Source of the DNA: Providencia sneebia DSM 19967
GTDB lineage: Bacteria > Pseudomonadota > Gammaproteobacteria > Enterobacterales > Enterobacteriaceae
NCBI RefSeq assembly: GCF_000314895.2
Contig: NZ_CM001773.1
Coordinates: 2,081,185 to 2,145,184 of the forward strand
Direction: 5' to 3'
DNA: 64,000 nt
The position numbers were made by a program, and so were the translations under genes. Positions 31,932-42,480 of this stretch are shown here, piece by piece. The notes beneath the pieces were generated by a model. That model was not told the origin of the DNA. It searched no databases and saw nothing but the letters and a program-made list of their open reading frames with translations. The stretch's first letter is position 1. Every line of letters starts with the position of its first letter.

Positions 31932-32785
31932 TGCAATATAGCGAATGGATTAAGTTAGCTATTGCTAGGTTGTCAGCCAGTGATAGTTTTTCAGCTAATG
32001 ATAGTGCAAAACGGGATGCTGAAATTTTACTTCAACATGTTACGGGGCGAAGTCGTACTTATGTTTTCGCTTTTGCAGAAACAGAACTTAATCCTCAAGA
32101 GCAAACAGAGCTTGAACGTTTATTACAACGCAGAGAGCTTGGTGAGCCTATTGCTTATTTAATTGGTGAGCGCGAATTTTGGTCTTTGCCATTATTCGTG
32201 TCACCTGCAACACTTATTCCTCGTCCTGATACTGAATGCTTGGTTGAGCAGGCGTTAGCACGTTTACCTCAGCAAGCTGCGTGTATTCTTGATCTTGGTA
32301 CTGGTACTGGAGCGATTGCATTAGCAATCGCATCTGAACGGCCAGATTATTCAGTGACTGGTATTGATTTCAGTGCTGATGCTGTGGCTCTTGCACAGCG
32401 TAATCAGCAGCGTCTTACAATTAAAAATGTACAGTTTTTGCAAAGTGATTGGTTCACCTCACTTTCTCCACAACATTTTGATATGATTGTGAGTAATCCT
32501 CCTTATATTGATGAGATGGACTGCCATTTGCAGCAAGGGGATGTAAGATTTGAACCTTTGAGTGCATTAGTGGCCAATAACCATGGTTTATCTGATTTAT
32601 CGCATATTGTGTCTGAATCGACAGCATACTTAAAACCTCAAGGATGGTTGCTAGTTGAACACGGATGGCAACAAGGTGCTGTAGTGCGTGAATTATTCCA
32701 ACAAAATGGGTATTGCAATGTCCAAACCTGTCAAGATTATGGTGGTCGAGACAGAATTTCATTGGGGCAGTATTTGATGCAGTGA
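31931..32785 (+). CDS. prmC: Release factor glutamine methyltransferase
   Basis: A 284-residue S-adenosylmethionine-dependent enzyme that methylates the glutamine of the GGQ motif in RF1 and RF2. It has the N-terminal helical domain, the SAM-binding loop ILDLGTGTGAIALAIA and the catalytic VSNPPYIDE. The start codon shares one base with the prfA stop (TAATG). Confidence 0.97.
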   Translation: MQYSEWIKLAIARLSASDSFSANDSAKRDAEILLQHVTGRSRTYVFAFAETELNPQEQTELERLLQRRELGEPIAYLIGEREFWSLPLFVSPATLIPRPDTECLVEQALARLPQQAACILDLGTGTGAIALAIASERPDYSVTGIDFSADAVALAQRNQQRLTIKNVQFLQSDWFTSLSPQHFDMIVSNPPYIDEMDCHLQQGDVRFEPLSALVANNHGLSDLSHIVSESTAYLKPQGWLLVEHGWQQGAVVRELFQQNGYCNVQTCQDYGGRDRISLGQYLMQ

Positions 32786-32805
32786 AATAAAGCAATGGAA
32801 AAGTG

Positions 32806-33615
32806 ATGGAAGCCATAACAAATATTGAGTTTAACAAAATACCTTTAGTTAAAGGTATTATGATAGTTTCGCAGCATATCCGTGTTGATTTCCCATTTAT
32901 GCAAATTCAAGCTCAATTAGATAGCTTAGTAAAAGCGGCTAAAGCGGCGGTAGATCTTCAAGCGGATAATGAAACTAAAATTAACCAGTTAATGCATATT
33001 TTTTATCGAGAATGGAAGTTTGGTAGTGCAGAAGGTATTTATGCGTTATCGGATATGCTTTGGTTAGATAAAGTGTTAGCGTCAAAACAGGGGACTCCTG
33101 TTTCGCTTGGTTCTATTTTTCTTTATATTGCCGAACAGCTAAAAATAGATATCGTTCCTGTTGTGTTCCCAACACAGCTTCTACTTCTCGTCAAAAAAGA
33201 AGACGGTTCACGGTGGTACATTAACCCGTTAAATGGTGAAACGCTTTCTTGGCATACATTGAACCTTTGGCTAAAAGCAACCTTATCTCCCTACTCTGAA
33301 TTAGATGATGAACAGCTTGATGTCGCTGAAAATAGCGTTATCATTCGTAAGTTATTTGATACGCTCAAAGCATCATTAATGGAAGAGAAGAAGATGGAGC
33401 TAGCATTGAAAGTTTGCGAAACGCTATTGGTACTTGACCCAGAAGATCCTTATGAGATTCGGGATAGAGGGTTAATCCTTGTTCATCTTGATTGCAACCA
33501 TGTTGCACTGAGTGATTTAAATTATTTCATAGAACATTGTCCAGAAGACCCGGTTTCTGAAATGATTAAGATTCAAATATATTCATTAGATAGCCATCCC
33601 GTAGTATTACATTAA
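32806..33615 (+). CDS. sirB1: SirB1 family protein (YchA)
   Basis: A 269-residue cytosolic protein of the SirB1 family: a transglutaminase-like core domain followed by a TPR-like C-terminal part (KVCETLLVLDPEDPYEIRDR and GLILVHLDCN). The protein is named from the Salmonella sirB locus, and its function is unclear. It lies between prmC and kdsA as in E. coli, but sirB2 (ychQ), normally between prmC and sirB1, is absent. I choose ATG 32806 over the GTG at 32803, since GGAAA lies eight bases before it. Confidence 0.88.
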   Translation: MEAITNIEFNKIPLVKGIMIVSQHIRVDFPFMQIQAQLDSLVKAAKAAVDLQADNETKINQLMHIFYREWKFGSAEGIYALSDMLWLDKVLASKQGTPVSLGSIFLYIAEQLKIDIVPVVFPTQLLLLVKKEDGSRWYINPLNGETLSWHTLNLWLKATLSPYSELDDEQLDVAENSVIIRKLFDTLKASLMEEKKMELALKVCETLLVLDPEDPYEIRDRGLILVHLDCNHVALSDLNYFIEHCPEDPVSEMIKIQIYSLDSHPVVLH

Positions 33616-34515
<900 letters not shown>

Positions 34516-34527
34516 TTTCGAGGTGTC

Positions 34528-35430
34528 ATGCAGCTAAATCAAGTTGTTACCATGTTTGGCGCTGATCTTCAGCGCCGTTATGGTGAGAAAATCCATAAAA
34601 TCACACTTCATGGTGGTTTTAATTGTCCAAATCGTGATGGCACATTAGGACGCGGTGGATGTACTTTCTGTAATGTTGCCTCCTTTACTGATGAATCGCA
34701 GTCAGCGCTGAATATTCGTCAGCAAATCAGCCAGCAAGTCACCAAAATCACACGAGCAAGTCGTTATCTCGCCTATTTTCAAGCCTATACCAGCACCTAT
34801 GCAGAAGTAGAAATCCTAGAAAAATTGTATGAGGAAGCACTTGAACAAGCGGATATTGTTGGCTTATGTGTTGGCACAAGGCCTGATTGTGTTCCTGATG
34901 AAGTATTTTCATTACTTAGTCATTATCACCAGCAAGGTTATGAGATCTGGTTAGAATTAGGATTACAAACAGCACATGATAAAACGCTGCACCGCATTAA
35001 TCGTGGGCATGATTTTGCAACCTATCAACAAACTGCAATTAAAGCGCGTCAATTAGGCTTAAAAGTTTGTACACATCTTATCTGCGGATTACCGGGTGAA
35101 ACTGAAGAGATGAACATGAAGACACTTCAAGACGTGTTGGCATGTGGCACTGATGGTATTAAATTACATCCATTGCATATTGTTGATGGCAGCATTATGG
35201 CTAAAAGTTTGCGTGCAGGTCGGCTTCAAACATTGACCTTAGATGAATATACTCGCATTGCTGGAGAGATGATCCGGCATACCCCACCAGAAATTATTTA
35301 TCATCGTATTTCTGCAAGTGCAAGAAAGCCAACGCTATTAGCACCAAGTTGGTGTGAAAATCATTGGTTAGGAATGAATAGCCTATATCAATATTTATTA
35401 GAAAATGGCGGGCAAGGTTCGGCCTTGTAA
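34528..35430 (+). CDS. yhcC: Radical SAM protein YhcC (TIGR01212 family)
   Basis: A 300-residue radical SAM protein. The cluster-binding cysteines are in FNCPNRDGTLGRGGCTFCNV (Cys33, Cys45, Cys48). Later motifs LELGLQTAHDKTLHRINRGH and HLICGLPGE are typical of this family. Its reaction is not established. In E. coli the homologue lies near gltBD, not beside kdsA; here it is close behind kdsA and probably in the same transcript. A hairpin at 35432 follows. Confidence 0.88.
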   Translation: MQLNQVVTMFGADLQRRYGEKIHKITLHGGFNCPNRDGTLGRGGCTFCNVASFTDESQSALNIRQQISQQVTKITRASRYLAYFQAYTSTYAEVEILEKLYEEALEQADIVGLCVGTRPDCVPDEVFSLLSHYHQQGYEIWLELGLQTAHDKTLHRINRGHDFATYQQTAIKARQLGLKVCTHLICGLPGETEEMNMKTLQDVLACGTDGIKLHPLHIVDGSIMAKSLRAGRLQTLTLDEYTRIAGEMIRHTPPEIIYHRISASARKPTLLAPSWCENHWLGMNSLYQYLLENGGQGSAL

Positions 35431-35431
35431 T

Positions 35432-35458
35432 GCCACTGCCAAGTAGATTGACAGTGGC
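35432..35458. terminator. Hairpin between yhcC and dauA
   Basis: GCCACTG (35432-35438) and CAGTGGC (35452-35458), with further CAA/TTG pairing inside, lie between the two convergent genes. No strong T tract is present. Confidence 0.5.
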
Positions 35459-35466
35459 TATATCAA

Positions 35467-37152
35467 TTATTCTTTGTTGTGTTCTTCTAGCGCCTTATCA
35501 ATAGAGTTATGGAAAGTTAATTCCCCTTCAACTGGAGTGACTCGTGCTCTAGCTAATGTTTTCAATGGCTGGAATGGTATATCGCAGACAATGATGTGGG
35601 TATCTTTTTCAGCATCAATAAATTTTTGGAAAGCATCTAAGCCTCCCGCATCAAGGACAGGCACAGCATCCCACTGCATAATAATTGTGTTGTAACCTTC
35701 ACATTTGACTTTTAATTCATCAAAGATACGTTCTGCCGCGGCAAAAAAGAGTGGGCCGTTGATGCGCACAACGAGCAGTCCTTTATTTTTGTCTGTTTCT
35801 GGTAACTCACTGATTTTGGTCATATTCGCAATGCGACGCATAAATAATAGTGAGGCTAAAACAATGCCTACTGTAATTGCGATGACCATATCAAAGAGCA
35901 CAGTTAATGACATACACAGAATTAATACAACGATGTCATCTTTTGGCGCTCGGCGGATCAAATCTATGACTTTACGCGCAGCACTCATGTTCCATGCAAC
36001 CATTAGCAGCAATGCTGACATTGCGGCGAGAGGAAGATAGGAAAGCATCGGCGCAAGAACAAGTAAGGTCAGTAATACCAATAAGGAGTGGATAATGGCT
36101 GATACAGGTGAGGTAGCGCCAGCTCTTACGTTTGCGGCTGAACGGGCAATAGCAGCAGTTGCTGTGATACCACCAAAGAATGGGGCTGCAATATTACCAA
36201 AACCTTGGCCAACTAGCTCACTATTGGAATGGTGTTTTTTGCCCGTCATATTATCGAGAACTACGGCGCAAAGTAGTGATTCGATAGCCCCAAGAACCGC
36301 CATAGAAAACGCTGCTGGCATTAATGCGGTGATCATAGACCAACTAATTGGCGTACTGCCGGGTAACTCCCACGGAAGAACAAATTGAGGTAGGATAGGA
36401 GGGATACCATTGCCTTCAGTGCCATTCGGCAGAAGATAACTAAATTCTGAACCAATAGTAGCAACTTGCTTATCAAAAAGTGAGAGAACCCACATGACAA
36501 GGGTACCCGCAATAATGGCAGGTAAGTGACCCGGTAACTTTAGCCCTAACTTAGGCCAATAGATAAGAATCAGTAATGTTGTTAAGCCAATTAAAGTGTC
36601 ACTGTATTGAAAAGTGGGTAATGCATTAACCAATGCAATAACTTTATCAACATAGTTTTCAGGAACATGTGCCATTTGCAATCCAAAAAAGTCTTTGATC
36701 TGCATGGTGGCAATTGTAATTGCAATCCCTGAAGTAAAACCTAATGTAACGGATACAGGAATATATTCGATGAATTTGCCAAAACGAGCAAAGCCCATCG
36801 CAACCAATATAATTCCAGACATTAGCGTTGCAACGAGCAATCCACTTAAGCCAAATTGTTGTGAAACAGGATATAAAATAACAACAAATGCGGCTGTTGG
36901 CCCCGAAACGCTATAACGGGAGCCACCCGTTACTGCAATTACAATACCTGCAATCGCCGCAGTATAAAGACCATATTGTGGAGGTACGCCACTAGCGATT
37001 GCTAATGCCATTGCAAGTGGAATAGCAATAATACCGACAGTGATCCCCGCAATTAAGTCTTTAATAAAACGTGCAAATGTATATTTCTCTTTCCAACATG
37101 AATCTATTAGCGCACTAAATGGGCGCAATCTATTAATTTTTTTTGTGCTCAT
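35467..37152 (-). CDS. dauA: C4-dicarboxylate transporter DauA (SulP family)
   Basis: A 561-residue SLC26/SulP inner-membrane transporter with about 14 membrane segments and a C-terminal cytosolic STAS domain (about residues 440-555, [20 protein letters not shown]). In E. coli DauA takes up succinate and other C4-dicarboxylates aerobically at acidic pH. SulP features are [20 protein letters not shown] and GLYTAAIAG, with SVSGPTAAF later. In E. coli it lies between ychH and prs; here it is after kdsA-yhcC, so it has moved by rearrangement. Confidence 0.9.
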   Translation of the reverse strand: MSTKKINRLRPFSALIDSCWKEKYTFARFIKDLIAGITVGIIAIPLAMALAIASGVPPQYGLYTAAIAGIVIAVTGGSRYSVSGPTAAFVVILYPVSQQFGLSGLLVATLMSGIILVAMGFARFGKFIEYIPVSVTLGFTSGIAITIATMQIKDFFGLQMAHVPENYVDKVIALVNALPTFQYSDTLIGLTTLLILIYWPKLGLKLPGHLPAIIAGTLVMWVLSLFDKQVATIGSEFSYLLPNGTEGNGIPPILPQFVLPWELPGSTPISWSMITALMPAAFSMAVLGAIESLLCAVVLDNMTGKKHHSNSELVGQGFGNIAAPFFGGITATAAIARSAANVRAGATSPVSAIIHSLLVLLTLLVLAPMLSYLPLAAMSALLLMVAWNMSAARKVIDLIRRAPKDDIVVLILCMSLTVLFDMVIAITVGIVLASLLFMRRIANMTKISELPETDKNKGLLVVRINGPLFFAAAERIFDELKVKCEGYNTIIMQWDAVPVLDAGGLDAFQKFIDAEKDTHIIVCDIPFQPLKTLARARVTPVEGELTFHNSIDKALEEHNKE

Positions 37153-37425
37153 TATACCCTGCCAAAATAAGAGGGTGAAAATAACCGAAAAGTAGGCGAT
37201 AGAGAATACATCTAATTCACATAAAAAATCTGTTATGTGTCAATGAATTCGCAAATATCATAACGTTTACAGTGACAAAAGTAAAAAATAGGCAGGAAGT
37301 TAGTAATATTGAATATTTTTAATACTATTTAATCTTATTTAGTCGGGAATATAGAATAAATTTTGATAAGTATAGAGTGGATTTAAATAAAGAGGAATGT
37401 TGGGGGAAATAACTAAGAATAAAAA

Positions 37426-37515
37426 TGGCGGTGAGGGAGGGATTCGAACCCTCGATACGTTCGCACGTATACACACTTTCCAGGCGTGCTCCTTCAGCCT
37501 CTCGGACACCTCACC
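37426..37515 (-). tRNA. serW: tRNA-Ser (GGA)
   Basis: The minus strand reads GGTGAGGTGTCCGAGAGGCT at the 5' end. It has a CGCCTGGAAAGTGTG anticodon arm with anticodon GGA (plus positions 37479-37481), a long variable arm TATACGTGCGAACGTATC, the T arm GAGGGTTCGAATCCCTC and the acceptor end CTCACCGCCA with encoded CCA. This is nearly identical to E. coli tRNA-Ser-GGA, with a two-base longer variable arm. It is the only complete tRNA in the window. Confidence 0.95.
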
Positions 37516-37948
37516 GTATTTTTAATGCTGTTGTCATAAAACAATAAATCTTGCTTTGCAACGGGGCGCTACTATAGGGAAAAACAGGGCGTGCGTCAAC
37601 TCCCTAATTGCGCTTTTTTATGCTTTTTTATTTAGTGAGTTAAATATAAATCAATTTGATTAATATGTAATCTTTAAATGTTAGGGTTGCATATATTTAA
37701 GGCTAATATATTACAGCATTAATAGTGTATTTCTTAATATGATGGTTTTCTTCATGACTTTATTGGCTAGAATTGTGCAGTCAATTCAACATTGTTCCGC
37801 TTCAGTACTTACTCAAAACTTCAAGCCTTAATGATAAGATCCGTTATCAACTTAACAAAATGCTAATTATCACAGTACTCAATCATCAAGTTAACTTGAA
37901 AATAGGGGCATTTCGGCACACTCTGGAGTAAACATAAGAGGAATCGTC
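37516..37948. other. Intergenic region before ghrA
   Basis: About 430 bases without a gene. It carries the promoter of the tRNA-Ser on the minus strand and of ghrA on the plus strand; I see no site that I can name with confidence. Confidence 0.3.
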
Positions 37949-38890
37949 ATGAATATACTATTTTATCACCCGTTTTTTGATGCGAATCAGTGGATTGAAG
38001 GTATGCAAGCAAGGCTTCCGCAAGCCAATATTCGGCTGTGGGAGAAAGGCGATAAGCAAAGTGCAGATTATGCCATGGTATGGCTACCGCCCTATGAATG
38101 CCTTGCGGGTAGAAGTGATTTAAAAGGAATTTTTGCTTTGGGTGCAGGTGTTGATGCCATTTTAAAGCAAGAACAAGATAGGCCAGGAACATTACCTGCT
38201 GGCGTACCCGTTATGCGCCTTGAAGATACAGGGATGGCATTGCAAATGGAAGAGTATGCAACCGCAAAAGTGCTCTATTACTTCCGTAGAATGGATGAAT
38301 ATCGTCAATTACAATCTCAGCGGCAGTGGAAAGCGTTACCTGCTTATCAATATGATGAATTTGTCGTTGGTGTGATGGGGGCTGGTGCGCTGGGTACGGC
38401 TGTCGCTAAAAGGCTAGCAAGTTTTGGTTTTCAGGTAAGAACTTGGAGTCGCAGCGAAAAACATATAGATAATGTGAAAAGCTACTACGGGCAAGATCAG
38501 TTAAGTGACTTTCTGCATGGAACCCGAGTGATCATTAACTTATTGCCAAGTACCCCAGAAACAGCCGGTATACTTAACCTGCACCTGTTTAATCAACTGC
38601 AAAAAAATGCCTATATTATCAACTTAGCGCGTGGGGCTCATTTAGTCGAGCAGGATTTATTGACTGCATTAGAATCAGGTCAAGTTGCTGGCGCATCATT
38701 AGATGTTTTTGCATTTGAACCTTTATCACAAATGCACCCGTTCTGGACGCATCCTCGCGTTGCTATCACGCCTCATGTCGCGGCATTTACTGTACCTAAT
38801 GAAGCAATGGATATGATTGCTAATAACATTAAGCGCATTGAAGATGGATTAGAACCAGCAGGTATTGTTGATATGAAGCGGGGTTATTAA
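37949..38890 (+). CDS. ghrA: Glyoxylate/hydroxypyruvate reductase A
   Basis: A 313-residue D-isomer-specific 2-hydroxyacid dehydrogenase that reduces glyoxylate and hydroxypyruvate with NADPH. It has the nucleotide-binding GVMGAGALGTAVAKRLASFG, the INLARGAHLVEQDLL segment with the catalytic Arg region, and DVFAFEPL with PHVAAFT giving the Glu/His pair. Length and sequence agree with E. coli GhrA (312). AGAGGAA precedes the ATG. ycdX, which lies between ghrA and ycdY in E. coli, is missing here. Confidence 0.94.
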   Translation: MNILFYHPFFDANQWIEGMQARLPQANIRLWEKGDKQSADYAMVWLPPYECLAGRSDLKGIFALGAGVDAILKQEQDRPGTLPAGVPVMRLEDTGMALQMEEYATAKVLYYFRRMDEYRQLQSQRQWKALPAYQYDEFVVGVMGAGALGTAVAKRLASFGFQVRTWSRSEKHIDNVKSYYGQDQLSDFLHGTRVIINLLPSTPETAGILNLHLFNQLQKNAYIINLARGAHLVEQDLLTALESGQVAGASLDVFAFEPLSQMHPFWTHPRVAITPHVAAFTVPNEAMDMIANNIKRIEDGLEPAGIVDMKRGY

Positions 38891-38936
38891 CGCAGTTATA
38901 TCAGGTATACTAGGTTTCATTGTCATCAGTGACATC

Positions 38937-38987
38937 AGAGATTATTGATTTTTGCCTGAAAATTGTCCTGGTAAGTCAATAATCTCT
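38937..38987. repeat. Perfect inverted repeat between ghrA and ycdY
   Basis: AGAGATTATTGA (38937-38948) and TCAATAATCTCT (38976-38987) form a perfect twelve-base stem with a 27-base loop, 47 bases after ghrA. It could be a terminator without a T tract or mark the point where ycdX was lost. Confidence 0.5.
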
Positions 38988-39078
38988 ATTAAGAGACTTA
39001 GTTAAGGTCAAACTGTGGTTATTTCATGCAGCTAAGGTTATCTAGAGCATGAATATCAAATATAGGAATTGTAATCTA

Positions 39079-39624
39079 ATGAACGAATTTTCAATTGTTT
39101 GTCGTATGTTGGGCACATTATTTCAACGTTCACCAGATGATAACCTAGTTAAACCGTTAATTGATATGATCGCGCAAGATAAGCTCAAAGCTTCTTGGCC
39201 TTTAGAGCAGGATGAGCAATGGGCTCGTATGGCAAAATCTGTCGATATGAAGGAAATTGTGGCAGATTATCAGGCACTATTTGGTGGTGAAACACCCGCA
39301 GTGTCAGTCTTTGCTAATGATTATGATGCTGAAATCACAGATGCAGAAATTCGTGAGTTTCTTGTAGAAAGAGGTATGCAGCTTAGTGATAATCGGACTG
39401 ATGCTTTAGGTTCTTTGCTATTAGCGGCGTCTTGGTTAGAAGACCAAGCGGCTGAAGATGAAACTGCGGCTCAAATTGAGTTATTTGATAGCTTTATTCT
39501 CAGTTGGTATGGCGTGTTTTTAGGTAAAATGGAAGCGCATGCTACTACGCCATTTTATCGCACATTGGCGCAAATCACCCGTGATGCAATTATTGTTTTA
39601 CGTGATGAGTTAGAAACTGAGTGA
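39079..39624 (+). CDS. ycdY: TorD/DmsD-type chaperone YcdY
   Basis: A 181-residue all-helical protein of the NarJ/TorD redox-enzyme chaperone family. E. coli YcdY helps load zinc into the phosphatase YcdX and affects swarming. It matches E. coli YcdY closely (MNEFSIVCRMLGTLFQRSPD at the start, LLLAASWLEDQAAEDE in the middle, AHATTPFYRTLAQITRDAI near the end). I use ATG 39079 to match the homologue; an upstream ATG at 39049 is in frame but less likely. Its partner gene ycdX is not at its usual place before it. Confidence 0.88.
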   Translation: MNEFSIVCRMLGTLFQRSPDDNLVKPLIDMIAQDKLKASWPLEQDEQWARMAKSVDMKEIVADYQALFGGETPAVSVFANDYDAEITDAEIREFLVERGMQLSDNRTDALGSLLLAASWLEDQAAEDETAAQIELFDSFILSWYGVFLGKMEAHATTPFYRTLAQITRDAIIVLRDELETE

Positions 39625-39712
39625 CGTTGTCACGTTTATAATAAGCTAGGTATATATTTTAGAGATGTGATTATTTAAATCATGTCTTGATGATAAAAAT
39701 ATTTTATTAAAA

Positions 39713-39746
39713 CAAAAGGCACCAGTAAAAAAATAGGGGCCTTTTG
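39713..39746. terminator. Possible terminator between ycdY and yceB
   Basis: CAAAAGGC (39713-39720) and GCCTTTTG (39739-39746) lie between convergent genes, with T-rich sequence afterwards. Confidence 0.5.
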
Positions 39747-39777
39747 TGCTTTTCTCAATCGAAAAAATTTATGGAGA

Positions 39778-40338
39778 TTAATCCACCATTGGGATGATCA
39801 GTTTGCCTGGTTTAATTTCTAAACCTTTGGCAAGTTTTTTCGCAGTAGCTTCAGCAGCACCATTTTCAGGATTGAGTACATAGACAGGTTGTGTGGCAAA
39901 GAAAGCTTCTAATGAACTGTTCAAATAAGGCATCACAGTCGCTATAGCCGTATCCATATTTTCGGGGATGACTTTATATTGACTAATATTTAATTCTTTA
40001 AGGTAAATAGCGCCTTCTTGTACATCAAAATAGGGGCGAGCCGTTAATGTTAAATCAATAGTTGCATTGGTGTTACCAATTAAAGAATCTAAATTAACTG
40101 TAGCAATACCTCTTAATGCAATTTTTCCTGGCTCGTTACGTCCGATTTCAGACTTCAAATCGGATAGTTTAATATTGGCATCGATAACACCAGAGATACC
40201 AATGTTGTTGTCATATTTTACTTTATTTGCAAGATAACTATTGATGGTATTTTCACTGATAGTGAATTCAGTGAGTTGGCTACAACCCGTTAATAACGTG
40301 AATATTCCCAACATTGCAACCAATAAAAACTGTTTCAT
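39778..40338 (-). CDS. yceB: Lipoprotein YceB (DUF1439)
   Basis: A 186-residue lipoprotein. The signal peptide MKQFLLVAMLGIFTLLTGC ends with the lipobox LLTGC. The mature part resembles E. coli YceB (QLTEFTISENTINSYLANKV, and PYFDVQEGAIYLKELNI later, with a KPGKLIIPMVD ending). The tubular lipid-binding-like DUF1439 fold is known but not its role. AAAGGAG stands before ATG 40338, deciding the start; the 13-residue upstream extension is not needed. Confidence 0.88.
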   Translation of the reverse strand: MKQFLLVAMLGIFTLLTGCSQLTEFTISENTINSYLANKVKYDNNIGISGVIDANIKLSDLKSEIGRNEPGKIALRGIATVNLDSLIGNTNATIDLTLTARPYFDVQEGAIYLKELNISQYKVIPENMDTAIATVMPYLNSSLEAFFATQPVYVLNPENGAAEATAKKLAKGLEIKPGKLIIPMVD

Positions 40339-40365
40339 AACCACTCCTTTTAAAAATATTTCTCT

Positions 40366-40395
40366 GTTATATCTCAAATTATTTAGAGTGTATAG
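40366..40395. repeat. Partial copy of the palindromic repeat
   Basis: CTCAAATTATTTAGAGTGTA (from 40374) resembles the GAATTATTTAGAGTAT end of the tandem repeats at 23150-23393. Only this end is present, in the gap between yceB and mdtH. Confidence 0.45.
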
Positions 40396-40401
40396 TTGTG
40401 A

Positions 40402-41604
40402 CTAATTATTCAGCATTGCAGTTTCAATTTTCTTACGATTAAATTGTTTATGCAAAGCCCATAAAGTGATAAATCCAATAGTACCTAATAAAAACCAAGG
40501 CAAATGTGGCATGTGCCATTGATGACCCAAATCATACATCCAACCACCACCTGTATAGCCGACAGCGCCACCTAATGCTAATCCAAGGCGGCTAAAACCC
40601 ATATAACTCCCTCTAGCACGGGGATCAGCAAGAGATGCACTTAATGTTTCTCTTGCGGGTTCTGCGGTGATTGTGCCCAAATAAAATAAACAAATAAGAC
40701 CGAATACAACAGACAGTGAGCTTGCTAAACCAATAGGGAACATACTTAAGCTCATTAAAAATAGACCTGCCATTAAACGTTGTTCAAGCCGAAAATGTTT
40801 TTCACTCCAGCGAGCTATTGGATAGAGCAACGTGAGCGAAATTGCCGCTTCAATGGCGTACATCCATTTCACTGCAGTAGGCGTTCCTGCAAGTTCATTA
40901 ATTAAGATTGGAAACATCAACATCACTTGAACTGAAAGCATAAAATAACCAGCAAGTGTAATAACATAGGTAACAAAGCGCTTATCTTTCAGGACAAGTT
41001 GCATACCTTGTTTTACAGGGGTTCTAATGGTTGATATACGATAAGCAGGTAACAGCCATGCATTACAAATAGCGGCTAAAATAAAGACGAAAGTACCCGC
41101 CCAGCAGACATAATGAAAGTCATAAGTCAGTAGCCAGCTACCGATTAATGCGCCAATAACTGCACCTGCGCTGTCTTGCATCAGTAATAATGAATAAAAA
41201 CGTCCACGCTCATAAGGACGCGTTAATTTAATCACCAATGCTGTTCTTGGTGGGTCGAAAAGTGTGCCGCCGAGTGCAGAAAGTACGCAAGATAGCCATA
41301 AAATCCAAGGATCATAGGCGACAGCCATAAGAGCAAAACCACAAGCGCGTAATAACATGCCAATAACAATCATGGGTTTAGCGCCAAAGCGGTCAGCAAT
41401 TGCGCCACCAAAGATACCTAATCCCTGTTGAACAAGCTGCCTGAGTCCAAGTGCAAATCCTACAACAACAGCAGCCCAGCCTAATTGGTCAACAAAACGA
41501 ATGGAAATCAAAGGAAAAACCACAAAAAAGCCGAGAACAACCAACATATTGTCTAAAAGTAAAAAATATTTACCCAAGCTTCTCGCTTGTGATACCTGAG
41601 CCAT
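40402..41604 (-). CDS. mdtH: Multidrug efflux MFS transporter MdtH
   Basis: A 400-residue major facilitator protein with 12 membrane helices. It is very similar to E. coli MdtH, which exports quinolones such as norfloxacin and enoxacin. The start [39 protein letters not shown] (motif A) and the [20 protein letters not shown] segment all match. It is divergent from rimJ, as in E. coli. Confidence 0.94.
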   Translation of the reverse strand: MAQVSQARSLGKYFLLLDNMLVVLGFFVVFPLISIRFVDQLGWAAVVVGFALGLRQLVQQGLGIFGGAIADRFGAKPMIVIGMLLRACGFALMAVAYDPWILWLSCVLSALGGTLFDPPRTALVIKLTRPYERGRFYSLLLMQDSAGAVIGALIGSWLLTYDFHYVCWAGTFVFILAAICNAWLLPAYRISTIRTPVKQGMQLVLKDKRFVTYVITLAGYFMLSVQVMLMFPILINELAGTPTAVKWMYAIEAAISLTLLYPIARWSEKHFRLEQRLMAGLFLMSLSMFPIGLASSLSVVFGLICLFYLGTITAEPARETLSASLADPRARGSYMGFSRLGLALGGAVGYTGGGWMYDLGHQWHMPHLPWFLLGTIGFITLWALHKQFNRKKIETAMLNN

Positions 41605-41783
41605 GGCACACCATTGGAAAAAATAACTAAGGGGAATGGATTCTTACTGCTTCTCATCAATAATATCAGTAGAATATCCCTGTTAAGATGATATTTTTTA
41701 ATCGTATAAGCAATGTATTACTGATGATTTATTTTTATCGTTGAATCGCCATTAGGCGATATGAATTTAATTAAGGGTTAACG

Positions 41784-42371
41784 ATGTTTGGTTATCGGAT
41801 AAATGAGCCAAAAGTACGTCTCGTGACGGAAAGGATGATAGTTAGGTTGGCATATGAACGTGATAGTTACCGCTTGGCAGATTATTACAGTGAAAATAAA
41901 GAATTTTTAAAGCCTTGGGAACCTTTACGGGATAGCTCGCATTTTAATCCATCGAGTTGGCATCACCGTTTACAAGTTATGACCGAGCTACACCGCCAAG
42001 GAAGTGCTTTTCATTTTTTATTATTGGATAGTGAAGAAAAAAGCGTTATTGGTGTTGCAAATTACAGTAATGTTCTTCGTGGCGCTTTTCATGCCTGTTA
42101 CCTTGGCTATTCAATAGGCGAAAAGTGGCAGGGACAAGGCTTGATGTATGAAGCATTAGTACAATCTAATCGTTATATGCAAAAAAGTCAGGGTATCCAC
42201 CGGATTATGGCAAACTATATGCCACATAATTTACGCAGTGGTAATTTGTTATCGCGTTTAGGGTTTGAGCGGGAAGGTTATGCAAAACAGTATTTACAAA
42301 TTGATGGAGAATGGCGGGATCATGTCTTAACCGCTTTAACTGATGCGCAATGGAAGCAATCAAAATCCTAA
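41784..42371 (+). CDS. rimJ: Ribosomal protein uS5 alanine N-acetyltransferase
   Basis: A 195-residue GNAT enzyme that acetylates the N-terminal alanine of ribosomal protein S5 and also assists 30S assembly. It shows the acetyl-CoA site [18 protein letters not shown] and the typical [20 protein letters not shown] end. AGGGTTAACG precedes the ATG. In E. coli yceH and mviM stand between rimJ and murJ; here murJ follows after about 110 bases, so those two genes are absent. Confidence 0.93.
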   Translation: MFGYRINEPKVRLVTERMIVRLAYERDSYRLADYYSENKEFLKPWEPLRDSSHFNPSSWHHRLQVMTELHRQGSAFHFLLLDSEEKSVIGVANYSNVLRGAFHACYLGYSIGEKWQGQGLMYEALVQSNRYMQKSQGIHRIMANYMPHNLRSGNLLSRLGFEREGYAKQYLQIDGEWRDHVLTALTDAQWKQSKS

Positions 42372-42480
42372 TATAAACGCATATCTATTCAAGTATAGAT
42401 CTTAATTTACCATTCAATCGTAGTCAGCCACGCGGCTCACTGATAAACTGGCGCGATTGTTTTCTTTTAGTTTGCCTATC

